Positions 26,301 through 35,467 are shown, counted from the stretch's first letter. The stretch: 64,000 nucleotides of DNA from Methyloligella solikamskensis (GCF_042676065.1 NZ_JBHTJO010000001.1:2294001-2358000); one strand, 5' to 3'. Program-made: numbers and translations. Notes: generated by a model from the sequence alone, not told the origin.

Positions 26301-27146
26301 ATGAAACTTTTGCGGTTTGGCGAGAAGGGTTCGGAGAAGCCGGGACTTCTGGATGCAGATGGCGTTATTCGCGATCTATCCGGCAAGGTGGATGACATCT
26401 CAGGCGATGTGCTGACCTCGGATGGCCTGAAGAAGCTCGCCGAGATCGACCCCGCAAGCCTGCCGAAGGTCGAGGGCTCGCCCCGAATCGGCGCGCCGAT
26501 CGGCCATGTGCAGAAGTTTCTCGGCATCGGCCTGAACTACAGCGATCACGCTGCGGAAACCGGCCTGCCCGTTCCGGAAGAACCCATCGTCTTTGTGAAG
26601 GCGAGCTCCTGCATCTGCGGTCCCAACGACAATGTCCTGATGCCGGACGGCTACGAGCGCATGGACTGGGAGGTCGAACTCGGCGTGGTGATCGGCGATC
26701 CGGCCAAGCGCATCTCCGAATCGGAGGCGCTCAATCACGTCGCGGGCTACACGATCTGCAACGACGTCTCAGAGCGGCGGCTACAAGTGGGCGGTCCCGG
26801 GGAATGGTTCAAGGCCAAGAGCTACGACACGTTCGGCCCCATGGGCCCCTGGGTGGTTACCAAGGATGAGGTCGGCGATCCGCAGAAGCTCAAGCTGACA
26901 CTGGACGTGAACGGCGAGCGGATGCAGACCGGCACGACCTCCACCATGATCTTCAACGTGGCCCAGCTGGTCGCCTATATCAGCCGCTTCATGACGCTGA
27001 TGCCGGGCGATGTGATCAGCACCGGCACGCCTCCTGGCGTGGGCATGGGCCGCAAGCCGCGCATCTTCCTGAAGGACGGTGACGTGATGCATCTGACCGT
27101 CGAAGGCTTGGGCGAGCAAACCCAGAAGGTCACGCGCGGGAATTAG
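26301..27146 (+). CDS. Fumarylacetoacetate hydrolase (FAH) family protein
   Basis: A 281-residue FAH-fold enzyme. It has the FLGIGLNYSDHAAETG motif, the acidic metal site in RMDWEVELGVVIG, the YTICNDVSERRLQ segment, and the C-terminal PGDVISTGTPPGVGMGRKP substrate loop. Family members cleave carbon-carbon bonds or hydrolyse 2-oxo acids in aromatic, ureide or sugar-acid catabolism (fumarylpyruvate hydrolase, 2,4-diketo-3-deoxy-sugar acid hydrolase, ureidoglycolate lyase-like). The exact substrate cannot be read here because no catabolic neighbours are present. AGGAGCGTGAGCAG supplies the ribosome site. Confidence 0.9.
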   Translation: MKLLRFGEKGSEKPGLLDADGVIRDLSGKVDDISGDVLTSDGLKKLAEIDPASLPKVEGSPRIGAPIGHVQKFLGIGLNYSDHAAETGLPVPEEPIVFVKASSCICGPNDNVLMPDGYERMDWEVELGVVIGDPAKRISESEALNHVAGYTICNDVSERRLQVGGPGEWFKAKSYDTFGPMGPWVVTKDEVGDPQKLKLTLDVNGERMQTGTTSTMIFNVAQLVAYISRFMTLMPGDVISTGTPPGVGMGRKPRIFLKDGDVMHLTVEGLGEQTQKVTRGN

Positions 27147-27156
27147 CTTTCATTGC

Positions 27157-27202
27157 CCTCATGGTTCGAGACGCGCAGCTTCGCTGCGCCCTCACCATGA
27201 GG
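27157..27202. repeat. 46-bp intergenic palindromic repeat
   Basis: Outer arms CCTCATGGT and ACCATGAGG and inner arms GCGCAGC and GCTGCGC form a cruciform-like inverted repeat just after the FAH gene stop. As I recall, closely similar CCTCATGGT-type palindromes are scattered between genes in Rhizobiales genomes. Only one copy is seen in this window. Confidence 0.7.
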
Positions 27203-27239
27203 CGCTGTCTCTGCGAAGCGCTATCTATTGTTAGACGCG

Positions 27240-27298
27240 GTCATCCCGGCGGAAGCCGGGATCCGGCCGCAAGTTCAGGAGTATGTCGCTGGGTACCG
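27240..27298. repeat. Dispersed intergenic repeat, copy 1
   Basis: Begins GTCATCCCGGCGGAAGCCGG and ends near GGAGTATGTCGCTGGGTACC. A second copy lies at 62093-62151 with the same block order: a CCGGC-rich hairpin, ATCC, a variable 13-base spacer, and GGAGTRTGYCGCTGG. Both copies sit immediately downstream of a minus-strand gene (thiD here, leuA there). Confidence 0.7.
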
Positions 27299-27336
27299 GC
27301 TTTAGCCGGTATGATGGAGTCCTGAGCGGGTATCCC

Positions 27337-28155
27337 CTACGCCCATTCCCCGTCCCACCAGCGATAGAAGTGGTGCACCGGCCCTTTGCCGTATCCGATC
27401 ATGATGTCATCGGCAGCTTTTATGGCACCGGTCAGATAATCCTTGGCGAGGCCGACCGCGTCGTGGAGCGATGCCCCTTTGGCCATCTCGGCGGCGATCG
27501 CCGACGAGAGCGTGCAGCCCGTGCCATGGGTGTGCTCGGTCTTTACCTTGGGTGCCGCGAAGCGGGAGACCTCCCCGTCGAAAAGAATGTCCACGGCCGT
27601 GTCGCCGGGAAGATGACCGCCTTTCAGCAGCACCGCGCGCATGCCCGATTCGTAGAGCCGCTCCGCCTGGCCGACCATGGCGTCCTCATCTTGTGCCACC
27701 GGTTCATCCAGGAACTTGGCCGCTTCCATCAGATTGGGAGTCACGAGATCGGCCAGGGGCAGTAATTTCTCACGCATCGCCTCGACCGTGTTCTCGCTGA
27801 TCAGCGGATCGCCGCTGGCTGCGATCATCACCGGATCGACGATCACCGGCACCTCGGGCAGCTCGCGCAAACTGGCAAGGGTGCCGGCGATGGCGCCGAC
27901 GATCTCGGCATTGCCGAGCATGCCGATCTTGATGGCATCGACATCGAGATCGGACGTCACGGATACGATCTGGGCGGCGACGAACTCGTCCGGAGAGGCG
28001 ATCCAGCTCTGCACGCCCTTGGTGTTCTGGGCGGTGAGCGCGGTGATGGCGCTGGCGCCATAAACACCTAGGGCGGAGAACGTCTTCAGGTCCGCCTGAA
28101 TGCCGGCGCCGCCGCCGGAATCGGAGCCTGCGATGGTGAGCGCAATAGCGGTCAT
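27337..28155 (-). CDS. thiD: Bifunctional hydroxymethylpyrimidine kinase/phosphomethylpyrimidine kinase
   Basis: A 272-residue ribokinase-fold enzyme. It starts with TAIALTIAGSDSGGGAGIQAD and contains TPNLMEAAKFL, VLLKGGHL and the anion-hole HTHGTGCTLSSAIAA near residue 210. It phosphorylates HMP to HMP-P and HMP-PP for thiamine synthesis in the cytoplasm. No TPP-riboswitch motif is visible upstream and no other thi genes are near, so it is probably a salvage or stand-alone copy. It is last in a minus-strand run after rpe, gph and ccdA, with a 94-bp gap to ccdA. Confidence 0.95.
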   Translation of the reverse strand: MTAIALTIAGSDSGGGAGIQADLKTFSALGVYGASAITALTAQNTKGVQSWIASPDEFVAAQIVSVTSDLDVDAIKIGMLGNAEIVGAIAGTLASLRELPEVPVIVDPVMIAASGDPLISENTVEAMREKLLPLADLVTPNLMEAAKFLDEPVAQDEDAMVGQAERLYESGMRAVLLKGGHLPGDTAVDILFDGEVSRFAAPKVKTEHTHGTGCTLSSAIAAEMAKGASLHDAVGLAKDYLTGAIKAADDIMIGYGKGPVHHFYRWWDGEWA

Positions 28156-28249
28156 GGGTGCGAAAGAATCCGACGTGCCGGCGCACCGATCATCGAATCA
28201 TGTGAATCGGTTGGCCGAGCGTGTTGAGACGATACAACCGGAACGAGAT

Positions 28250-28987
28250 TTAACCGATCGTGGTCAGGCTTGGAAACCACTCAATCAACCAATTGGCGAT
28301 CAGGGTCATAGAGTTGGTGAGGAAGAGGATGCCGGTCAGCACGAGGAACGCGCCGAGCACCTTCTCCATCTTGGAGAGATGACCGCGATATTTCTCCAGG
28401 AAATCCAGGAAAGGCCGGATGGCGACCGCGGCCAGAATGAAGGGAATACCGAGGCCCAGCGAATAGACCAGCAGCAGCAAAACCCCCTGGCTGATCGTGT
28501 CTTCCTGGGCTGCGAAGGCCAGGATGGTGCCGAGTACCGGCCCAATGCAGGGTGTCCAGCCGAAGGCGAAGGCCAAGCCCACCACATAGGCGCCGACCAG
28601 GCCTGCGGGGCGCGATTCCACATGATAGCGGGCTTCCCGGTGCAGGAAGCTAAGGGTGAATAGACCCAAGAAATGCAAACCGACGATGATGATGACGACG
28701 CCGGCGATCTGGCTCAGAAGCTCCAGATGTCCCTGGACGAGAGACCCCAGGGTGGTGGCCGTGGCGCCCAGCATTACAAAGACCGTGGTGAAGCCGAGCA
28801 CGAAGGCCACCGCCGACATGACCACGGTGCCGTAGACGTGATCTGGCGTTTCCTCGTCGTCGCCGGAGAGCTGGTCGAAGGTGGTGCCGCCCAGGAAGCA
28901 GAGATAGGGCGGAACCAGCGGCAGCACGCACGGGCTGAGGAAGCTCAAAAGCCCTGCCAACAGGGCGCCGAAATAGGTGACGGTCAT
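28250..28987 (-). CDS. ccdA: CcdA-type cytochrome c biogenesis / thiol-disulfide transmembrane protein
   Basis: A 245-residue inner-membrane protein with six hydrophobic segments and the two conserved cysteine motifs LSPCVLPLVPPYLCFLGG (helix 1) and GWTPCIGPVLGTIL (helix 4). CcdA passes reducing equivalents from cytoplasmic thioredoxin to periplasmic thiol proteins, mainly for haem attachment to c-type cytochromes. The length is typical of short CcdA proteins rather than DsbD. It follows gph by 63 bp on the same strand. No ccm genes are in the window. Confidence 0.93.
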   Translation of the reverse strand: MTVTYFGALLAGLLSFLSPCVLPLVPPYLCFLGGTTFDQLSGDDEETPDHVYGTVVMSAVAFVLGFTTVFVMLGATATTLGSLVQGHLELLSQIAGVVIIIVGLHFLGLFTLSFLHREARYHVESRPAGLVGAYVVGLAFAFGWTPCIGPVLGTILAFAAQEDTISQGVLLLLVYSLGLGIPFILAAVAIRPFLDFLEKYRGHLSKMEKVLGAFLVLTGILFLTNSMTLIANWLIEWFPSLTTIG

Positions 28988-29050
28988 AAGGTCGCTTTCA
29001 AACCAAACGCGAATGCAGAGTTCTCGGCCAAGCGGTCGTGCGGGCGGTGG

Positions 29051-29824
29051 CTATCCCTTCGCTCTCGCCTTTGTCCGTCCGGCGAGCACGGCAAGGCTGC
29101 GCGGCAATTCGGGCAGGCTGTCGATGATCACATCGCCGCCCATCTCCGAGGCCGGAAGCTTCGAATAGCCGTGGCTCACCAGCACGATCCCGGCAAGGTC
29201 CGCCGCCCGGGCGGCGCCGACATCTGCGGTGCTGTCGCCGACCATAACCGTTTGGGACGGCTTGGCACCTAACATCTCCATCACATGTACGAGAGGTGCC
29301 GGGTCGGGCTTCTTGGGAAGATCGGTGTCGCCGCCCTGGACGAAGGCGAAGCTGTCGGCGAGGCCCAGCTGTTTGAGCACGTCCTCGGCGATGGATTGCG
29401 GCTTGTTGGTGCAGACGCCGCAGATGATGCCGGCCTCCACGAGGGTCTCCAGCATGGCTTCGGCGCCTTCATAGAGGACGGATTTCACCACCGGCTTCGC
29501 CGCGTAAAGCTCGTAAAGGCGCGCGAGCAAATCTTCCCGCTTCGCCTCGTCAAGATCGGCGTTGCGGGCTTCCAGGGCGCGGTCCATGAGAGCCTTCAGG
29601 CCGCCGCCGACCATGAGGCGCACCTGTTCGGGCGTGAAGGGCTCGATATCGACCTCCTTCAGCCCGCCGTTGAGGGCGAGGGCAAGATCCTCCGCCGTAT
29701 CGGCCAGGGTCCCATCGAGATCGAAGATCACGGCTTTCGGCCAGATGCCGCCACCGCGCTGCAGGGATGGGAGCACCGAGGCGAGATAGGCATCGGCGAT
29801 CTCGTGCTGGCTTCTATCGGGCAT
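29051..29824 (-). CDS. gph: Phosphoglycolate phosphatase (HAD superfamily)
   Basis: A 257-residue HAD-IA phosphatase with motif I IFDLDGTLADT near residue 34, motif II CGVCTNKP, and motif III/IV KKPDPAPL with MVGDSTADVGAARAA. Gph removes phosphate from 2-phosphoglycolate, formed by RuBisCO oxygenation or DNA repair. The N-terminus is about 28 residues longer than usual. It is 13 bp downstream of rpe in the same operon. In autotrophs the two are cbbZ and cbbE of Calvin-cycle gene sets, and a large Calvin-type cluster lies 1.6 kb away on the same strand. Confidence 0.9.
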   Translation of the reverse strand: MPDRSQHEIADAYLASVLPSLQRGGGIWPKAVIFDLDGTLADTAEDLALALNGGLKEVDIEPFTPEQVRLMVGGGLKALMDRALEARNADLDEAKREDLLARLYELYAAKPVVKSVLYEGAEAMLETLVEAGIICGVCTNKPQSIAEDVLKQLGLADSFAFVQGGDTDLPKKPDPAPLVHVMEMLGAKPSQTVMVGDSTADVGAARAADLAGIVLVSHGYSKLPASEMGGDVIIDSLPELPRSLAVLAGRTKARAKG

Positions 29825-29837
29825 TTATTGCGCCTCT

Positions 29838-30515
29838 TTACGTTGCATCTTTTCTTGCGGCTTCGGCGCCGGCGCGCAAACCCTCGATATTGCCCTTGTA
29901 GTCACCGCCCTTGAAGACGCCGGAGCCGGCAACGAGAGCGTTGGCGCCGGCTTTCACCACGTCGGCGACGGTCTCGGCGTTCACGCCGCCATCCACCTCC
30001 AGGTCGATGGGCCGGTCGCCGATCATGCGGCGGATATTGCGAATCTTCTCGAGCTGGGAGGGCAGGAAGGCCTGGCCGCCGAAGCCTGGATTGACGGTCA
30101 TCACTAGGATGAGATCGACCTTATCCAGCACATATTCAAGGGCCGATTCGTGGGTCGAAGGGGTGAGCGTGACGCCCGCCTTCTTGCCGAAGCCTTTGAT
30201 ATACTGGAGCGAACGGTCGAGATGGGGGCCGGATTCGGCATGCACGGTGATGATGTCGGCGCCGGCCCTGGCGAAGGCCTCGATATAGGGATCGCACGGC
30301 GCGATCATCAGATGCACATCGAAGGGTTTCGGCGAGTGGGGCCGCAGCGCCTTCACCACGTCGGGGCCGATGGTGATGTTGGGCACGAAATGGCCGTCCA
30401 TCACGTCGACATGGATCCAATCGCAACCCGCATCGTCGATGGCGCGGACCTCTTCGCCGAGCTTGGCGAAGTCGGCCGACAGGATCGACGGCGCAATGAT
30501 GATCTCGCCGGTCAT
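29838..30515 (-). CDS. rpe: Ribulose-phosphate 3-epimerase
   Basis: A 225-residue TIM-barrel enzyme with the family signatures IAPSILSADFAKLGEEV, HVDVMDGHFVPNITIGP, VMTVNPGFGGQAF and the phosphate-binding GGVNAETVADVVKAGA. Metal ligands in DVMDGH and the EVDGG strand are present. It interconverts D-ribulose 5-phosphate and D-xylulose 5-phosphate in the pentose phosphate and Calvin pathways. AAGAGGACGACC precedes the ATG. It leads a minus-strand operon with gph. Confidence 0.96.
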   Translation of the reverse strand: MTGEIIIAPSILSADFAKLGEEVRAIDDAGCDWIHVDVMDGHFVPNITIGPDVVKALRPHSPKPFDVHLMIAPCDPYIEAFARAGADIITVHAESGPHLDRSLQYIKGFGKKAGVTLTPSTHESALEYVLDKVDLILVMTVNPGFGGQAFLPSQLEKIRNIRRMIGDRPIDLEVDGGVNAETVADVVKAGANALVAGSGVFKGGDYKGNIEGLRAGAEAARKDAT

Positions 30516-30829
30516 GGTCGTCCTCTTAAGGGTCTAAACTTACCGCAGTCTTAGCAGTGGCCCGCCCTATAGCACATGGCGGAGCGCCCCGCCTGCACCC
30601 GGTTGAGAGAAGTCCACCAGGCCCGTTTGCCGGCCCCCGCGACAATTCGGAGCACGCGCCTTCCATAGAACGGAATCGTTGTCACCTCTCAGTGGCAGGG
30701 ATCAATGCACAGAGCTCCGGCAAGGACGAGTCGGCTTCTCCACGCAAGCCGAGAGGGCCGAGCTGTATCCGCTTCAGCATTTCTGCCGCCGTTTGTCGCC
30801 AACCCCATAACGAGAAGGACCGTCGCCGC
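30516..30829. other. Intergenic region between rpe and the MFS gene
   Basis: A 314-bp divergent promoter region. The plus-strand frame of the MFS gene is open back to 30557, but the peptide there is low-complexity and a proper ribosome site (AGAAGGA) is found only before ATG 30830. No hairpin or repeat was noticed. Confidence 0.5.
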
Positions 30830-32047
30830 ATGGACAATGCGCAAAGAACGTCCCACGCACCGGTCGGATTCGTCCTGTTCGCTCTCGCCATCGGTGGATT
30901 CGCCATCGGCACCACGGAATTCGCGGCCATGAGCCTGCTGCCGTTCTTCTCCGAAGAGCTGGGGCTCGACAAGCCGACGGCAGGTCACGTGATCAGCGCC
31001 TATGCGCTGGGCGTCGTGGTGGGGGCGCCCGTCATCGCGGTGCTGGGCGCGCGCATCCCCCGGCGGCTTCTGTTGGTCGGGCTCATGGTGACTTTCGCGC
31101 TGGGCAACGGGCTGACGGCACTTGCCGGCAGCTACGATTTCATGCTGCTGGCCCGCTTCCTGTCGGGCCTGCCCCATGGCGCCTATTTCGGCGTCGCGGC
31201 GCTGCTCGCAGCGGCGCTCGTCGGCCCCCACAAGCGAAGCCAGGCCTTCGCCCGGGTCATGCTCGGCCTCACGGTGGCGACCATCGCGGGCGTGCCGCTC
31301 GCCAACGGCATCGGGCAATATTTCGGCTGGCGCTGGGCGTTCGTTCTGGTCAGCGGTCTGGCGCTTCTCACCGCGACGCTACTCTTCCTGTTTGCGCCCC
31401 GGGCCAAGGAGCCCGAAGGCGGCGATCCTCTCACTGAGCTCGGCGCACTTGCCCGCCCGCAGGTCTGGCTGACGCTCGCGATTGGCGCGATCGGCTTCGG
31501 CGGCATGTTCGCCGTCTACACCTATCTTGCCTCCACGGTGCTGCAAGTGACCGGAGAACCGCCCACGGCGATCCCCTTCACGCTCGCGGTGTTCGGTATC
31601 GGGCTGACCCTCGGCAATCTGGTTGCCGGTTGGGCGGCGGATAAGGCGCTGATGCCGACGGCCGGCATCGTGCTGGTTTGGAGCCTGATTGCGCTGACCA
31701 TCTACCCCTTCACCACGGGGAGTCTGTGGACGCTCTGCCCCGCGGTGCTGGCGATCGGCTGCGGCGGCGGGCTGGCGACGGCGCTGCAGATCCGGCTGAT
31801 GGATGTGGCCGGCCAGGCGCAAACTCTGGCCGCGGCCTTGAACCATTCAGCGTTCAACTTCGCCAATGCGCTGGGGCCGTGGCTGGCGGGCATGGCGCTC
31901 GCCGCGGGCTGGGGCCTATCGGAGACCGGCTGGGTCGGCAGTCTGCTTGCGATCTGCGGCCTGATCTTCTGGGCCTGGTCCTGGGCGCTGGACCGCCGCC
32001 GTTCGCCAAAAGAAGAGCCGGAGCCTGAGCTGGCCCCGGCGGAATAG
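30830..32047 (+). CDS. MFS transporter, DHA1 family (AraJ/YdhP-like)
   Basis: 405 residues with 12 membrane segments. The start at ATG 30830 is set by AGAAGGA 11 bases upstream and by the typical N-terminus FALAIGGFAIGTTEFAAMSL. Further signatures are ARFLSGLPHGAYFGVAALLAA, GPHKRSQAFARVMLGLTVAT and the C-terminal ALNHSAFNFANALGPWLAG. This branch exports sugars, amino acids or small drugs by proton antiport, and the substrate is not predictable here. The gene converges on fba with a 21-bp gap. It does not seem to belong functionally to the Calvin-type cluster. Confidence 0.9.
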   Translation: MDNAQRTSHAPVGFVLFALAIGGFAIGTTEFAAMSLLPFFSEELGLDKPTAGHVISAYALGVVVGAPVIAVLGARIPRRLLLVGLMVTFALGNGLTALAGSYDFMLLARFLSGLPHGAYFGVAALLAAALVGPHKRSQAFARVMLGLTVATIAGVPLANGIGQYFGWRWAFVLVSGLALLTATLLFLFAPRAKEPEGGDPLTELGALARPQVWLTLAIGAIGFGGMFAVYTYLASTVLQVTGEPPTAIPFTLAVFGIGLTLGNLVAGWAADKALMPTAGIVLVWSLIALTIYPFTTGSLWTLCPAVLAIGCGGGLATALQIRLMDVAGQAQTLAAALNHSAFNFANALGPWLAGMALAAGWGLSETGWVGSLLAICGLIFWAWSWALDRRRSPKEEPEPELAPAE

Positions 32048-32068
32048 TTGTGGCTGAAAGGCCGCCGA

Positions 32069-33151
32069 TTACTCGGCAGCTTTGGCCATGCCGATCTTCG
32101 GGTCGAGCTCGCCGGCGGCATAGCGCTCGGCCATCTCCGCCATGGGAATGACCTTGATCTTGGAGGCCCAGCCGGCCGTGCCGAAGGCTTCCAGACGCGC
32201 CACGCAGACTTCCTTCATGGCCGCTACGGCGGGCTTCAGGAATTTGCGCGGATCGAACTGGGATTTGTCTTCCGTGGCGACACGGCGAAGGGTTGCCGCG
32301 CAAGCGATGCGCAGATCGGTGTCGATATTCACCTTGCGGACGCCGTGCTTGATGCCGCGGACGATCTCCTCCACCGGGACACCGTAGGTCTGGGGCATCT
32401 CGCCGCCCCATTTGTTGAACTCCTCCTGGAGCTCCTGGGGCACGGACGACGAGCCGTGCATCACGAGATGAGTATCGGGGAGCTTCTGGTGGATCGCCTC
32501 GATGACGTTCATGGCGAGGACGTCGCCTGTCGGCTTCTGGGTGAACTTATAGGCACCGTGGGAGGTGCCGATGGCGACGGCCAGGGCATCCACCTTGGTC
32601 TCGGCGACGAATTCCGCGGCCTGATCCGGATCGGTCAGCAGCTTCTCGCGGTCCAGCTTGCCTTCGAAGCCGTGGCCGTCTTCCGCCTCGCCGGAGCCGG
32701 TCTCGAGCGAACCGAGGCAGCCGAGCTCACCTTCCACTGAGGCCCCCACCATGTGGGCCATCTCGGTCACCTTCTTGGTAACGCCGACATTGTAATCGTA
32801 GTCGGTCGGGGTCTTGCCGTCCTCGCCCAGCGAGCCGTCCATCATGACGGAGGTGAAGCCGTGCTGGATGGCGGAGAGGCAAGTCGCGGCATTGTTGCCG
32901 TGGTCCTGATGCATGCAGATCGGGATTTCGGGGTACAGCGCCTGGAGCCCCTCGATGAGCTTGGCCAGCATCAAGTCACCGGCATACTGGCGGGCGCCGC
33001 GGCTCGCCTGGATGATCACCGGCGCGTCGGTCTGCTTGGCGGCCTGACAGATGGCAAGCCCCTGCTCCATGTTGTTGATGTTGAAGGCCGGCACGCCGTA
33101 GCCGTGCTCGGCCGCGTGATCGAGAAGCTGTCGTAGGGTTATCAGTGCCAT
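32069..33151 (-). CDS. fba: Class II fructose-bisphosphate aldolase (Calvin-cycle subtype)
   Basis: A 360-residue zinc aldolase. Zinc ligands lie in MHQDHGNN, in the GELGCLGSLE segment, in GTSHGAYKF and in VMHGSSS. The N-terminus ALITLRQLLDHAAEHGYGVPAFNINNM and the LEAFGTAGWASKIK tail match the CbbA-type class II aldolases. It condenses GAP and DHAP to fructose 1,6-bisphosphate, and with erythrose 4-phosphate makes sedoheptulose 1,7-bisphosphate. It is last in the six-gene minus-strand cluster glpX-prk-tkt-gap-pgk-fba, 18 bp after pgk. Confidence 0.95.
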   Translation of the reverse strand: MALITLRQLLDHAAEHGYGVPAFNINNMEQGLAICQAAKQTDAPVIIQASRGARQYAGDLMLAKLIEGLQALYPEIPICMHQDHGNNAATCLSAIQHGFTSVMMDGSLGEDGKTPTDYDYNVGVTKKVTEMAHMVGASVEGELGCLGSLETGSGEAEDGHGFEGKLDREKLLTDPDQAAEFVAETKVDALAVAIGTSHGAYKFTQKPTGDVLAMNVIEAIHQKLPDTHLVMHGSSSVPQELQEEFNKWGGEMPQTYGVPVEEIVRGIKHGVRKVNIDTDLRIACAATLRRVATEDKSQFDPRKFLKPAVAAMKEVCVARLEAFGTAGWASKIKVIPMAEMAERYAAGELDPKIGMAKAAE

Positions 33152-33169
33152 GGTCGAACCTCTTTAGCT

Positions 33170-34402
33170 TTAGGTCTCCGCCGTCTCGTCTGTCTCGGCT
33201 GCCAGCGCAGCGATGCCCGGGAGCTGCTTGCCCTCAAGCCATTCCAGAAAGGCGCCGCCCGCGGTCGAGACATAGGTGAAGTCGTCCGCGGCGCCGGCGG
33301 CTTTCAGGGCCGCCACCGTATCGCCGCCACCTCCGACGCTCACGAGCTTGCCCTCCTTGGTGAGTCGCGCCGCTTCGCGGGCTACCTCGAAGGTCCCTTC
33401 CTCGAAAGGCGCGATCTCGAACGCGCCGAGGGGACCATTCCAGAGCAAGGTCTTCACGTCCGCCAGTCTCCGCTTCAGATCGGCGACCGTCTCCGGGCCG
33501 ACATCGAGGATCATGCTATCGGCGGGAATGGACGAAATCGAGTGCTGCTCGGTCTCGACGCCCGCTTCCAGCGCCTTGGCGGTGACGGCATCCGTTGGCA
33601 AAACGATTTCGCAGTCGCTCTGGTTCGCATGGCCTTCGATTCTCTTCACGAGGCCTGTGGCGTCCTCCTCGCAGAGCGACTTGCCAACATCGACGCCGTG
33701 AGCGAACAGGAAGGTGTTCGCCATGCCGCCGCCGACAACGATGATGTCCGCCTTCTGGGCGAGATTATCGAGCACCGCGATCTTGGTGGAGACCTTGGAA
33801 CCGCCGACAACGGCCATGACCGGGCGTTGCGGATCTTCGAGCGCCTTCTCAAGCGCGCGGATCTCCTCGAGCATCAGCAGTCCGGCATAGGCCGGCAGCC
33901 GCTCGGCAATGGCCGCGGTCGAGGCGTGGGCCCGGTGGGCGGCGGAGAAGGCGTCGTTGACGTAGAGATCGCCGAACTTGGCGAGCTCGTCGGCGAAGGC
34001 CTCGTCGTTCGCCTCTTCGCCCGGGTGATAGCGAAGGTTCTCCAGCAGAACGATGTCGCCCGGCTCCATGGCCTCGATGGCGTCATGAGCCACCTTGCCG
34101 ACGCAGTCCTGCACGAACTCGATCTTCGCCTCGGGCAGAGCTGCGCGAAGCGTATCCGCCACGGGCTTCAGGGAGTACTCGGCGATCCGCTCTCCCTTCG
34201 GGCGCCCGAAATGGGAGATCAGGACGATCTTCGCTCCATTGCGCTGAAGCAGCTCCAGGGTCGGCAGAAGCCGGTCGATCCGCGTGGTGTCGGTGACCTC
34301 CCCGTCCTTCAGCGGCACGTTGAGATCGGCGCGCAGGATCACGCGCTTGTTCTCGGTGTCGACGTCCTCGATGGATCGGATGCGGGAGAGGTCGACCATC
34401 AT
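33170..34402 (-). CDS. pgk: Phosphoglycerate kinase
   Basis: 410 residues from ATG 34402, which overlaps the gap stop in ATGATG/TGA. The upstream in-frame extension is gap sequence and is discarded. Signatures are RVILRADLNVPLKDG, LISHFGRPKGER, VNDAFSAAHRAHAS, VVGGSKVSTKIAVL and the nucleotide site SVGGGGDTVAALKAAG. It phosphorylates 3-phosphoglycerate in the Calvin/gluconeogenic direction or runs glycolytically. The internal segment around residues 255-300 has a GHANQSDCEIVLPTDAV variant typical of alphaproteobacteria. Translation is coupled to gap. Confidence 0.96.
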   Translation of the reverse strand: MMVDLSRIRSIEDVDTENKRVILRADLNVPLKDGEVTDTTRIDRLLPTLELLQRNGAKIVLISHFGRPKGERIAEYSLKPVADTLRAALPEAKIEFVQDCVGKVAHDAIEAMEPGDIVLLENLRYHPGEEANDEAFADELAKFGDLYVNDAFSAAHRAHASTAAIAERLPAYAGLLMLEEIRALEKALEDPQRPVMAVVGGSKVSTKIAVLDNLAQKADIIVVGGGMANTFLFAHGVDVGKSLCEEDATGLVKRIEGHANQSDCEIVLPTDAVTAKALEAGVETEQHSISSIPADSMILDVGPETVADLKRRLADVKTLLWNGPLGAFEIAPFEEGTFEVAREAARLTKEGKLVSVGGGGDTVAALKAAGAADDFTYVSTAGGAFLEWLEGKQLPGIAALAAETDETAET

Positions 34403-35412
34403 GCGATCAGCTTCTCCATGGCCGCAGCGGTATCGCTCATCCGATTGGAGAAGCCCCACTCGTTATCGTACCAGGAGACGACCCGGCAGAAGACGCCGTC
34501 GATCACCTGGGTGCTCGGCAGATCGAAGATCGAGCTGCGCGGATCGTGGTTGAAGTCCGACGACACGAGGGGCTTGGCGTTGACGCCGAGCACGCCGGTG
34601 AGCGAGCCGTTGGCCGCCTTGGTCATGGCTTCGTTGATCTCGTCCACGGATGTCGGCTTGGACGACTGGAAGGTTAGATCGACCATGCTGACATTGGGGG
34701 TCGGCACGCGGATGGAGGCACCGTCGAGCTTGCCCGCAAGCTCCGGCAGAACCAGACCGATCGCCTTGGCCGCGCCGGTCGAGGTCGGAATCAGGTTCAC
34801 CGCGCTGGCGCGGGCCCGATAGGGATCCTTGTGGAAGGTATCCACGGTCCGCTGGTCGCCGGTATAGGCGTGGATCGTGGTCATGTAGCCGCGCTCCAGG
34901 CCGACCGTCTCGTTGATGATCTTCACCACGGGCGCGAGGCAGTTGGTTGTGCAGGAGGCGTTGGAGACGACGAGATGGTCCGCCGTCAGATCCTGGTCGT
35001 TGACGCCATAGACGACGGTGAGGTCGGCGTTCTTGCACGGCGCAGAGACGAGCACGCGACGGGCGCCTGCCTCGAGATGCTGGGCGGCGGAGTCACGATC
35101 GGCGAAGCGGCCGGTGCATTCCATGACGATGTCGATATCGAGGTCCTTCCAGGGAAGGTTCTCCGGATTGGCCTCGGAGATGACCTTGATCTCCTTGCCA
35201 TTCACCCGGATATTGCCGCCCGAAAGGCCGACCTCCATGGGGAGACGTCCGTGCACGCTATCGAACTCCAGCAGATGGGCGTTCATATCCGCCGGGGCCA
35301 GATCGTTGATGGCCACGAAGTCCAGATCGTCCCTGCCGGATTCCAGATAGGCTCTCAGTGTGAGCCGTCCGATCCTGCCAAAGCCGTTAATCGCGACGCG
35401 CTTGTTCGACAT
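34399..35412 (-). CDS. gap: Type I glyceraldehyde-3-phosphate dehydrogenase
   Basis: A 337-residue GAPDH with the NAD(P) motif INGFGRIGRL at the N-terminus, the catalytic SNASCTTNCLAPVVKI cysteine, and the TGAAKAIGLVLPELAGKL and WYDNEWGFSNRM signatures. It catalyses the interconversion of GAP and 1,3-bisphosphoglycerate. Coenzyme preference is not certain. The gene precedes pgk with a four-base overlap and follows tkt by 55 bp. AGGAGAGATG supplies the ribosome site. In this context it is the cbbG-like member of the cluster. Confidence 0.96.
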   Translation of the reverse strand: MSNKRVAINGFGRIGRLTLRAYLESGRDDLDFVAINDLAPADMNAHLLEFDSVHGRLPMEVGLSGGNIRVNGKEIKVISEANPENLPWKDLDIDIVMECTGRFADRDSAAQHLEAGARRVLVSAPCKNADLTVVYGVNDQDLTADHLVVSNASCTTNCLAPVVKIINETVGLERGYMTTIHAYTGDQRTVDTFHKDPYRARASAVNLIPTSTGAAKAIGLVLPELAGKLDGASIRVPTPNVSMVDLTFQSSKPTSVDEINEAMTKAANGSLTGVLGVNAKPLVSSDFNHDPRSSIFDLPSTQVIDGVFCRVVSWYDNEWGFSNRMSDTAAAMEKLIA

Positions 35413-35467
35413 CTCTCCTCACTAGTCTTTTGTATTCGTCTTTGAACGTATCAGCTCTTGTTCGCCA

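Noticed and set aside
28156..28249. TPP riboswitch in front of thiD
   Set aside because: Neither the CTGAGA nor the ACCTGA motif with correct spacing occurs in the gap before thiD.
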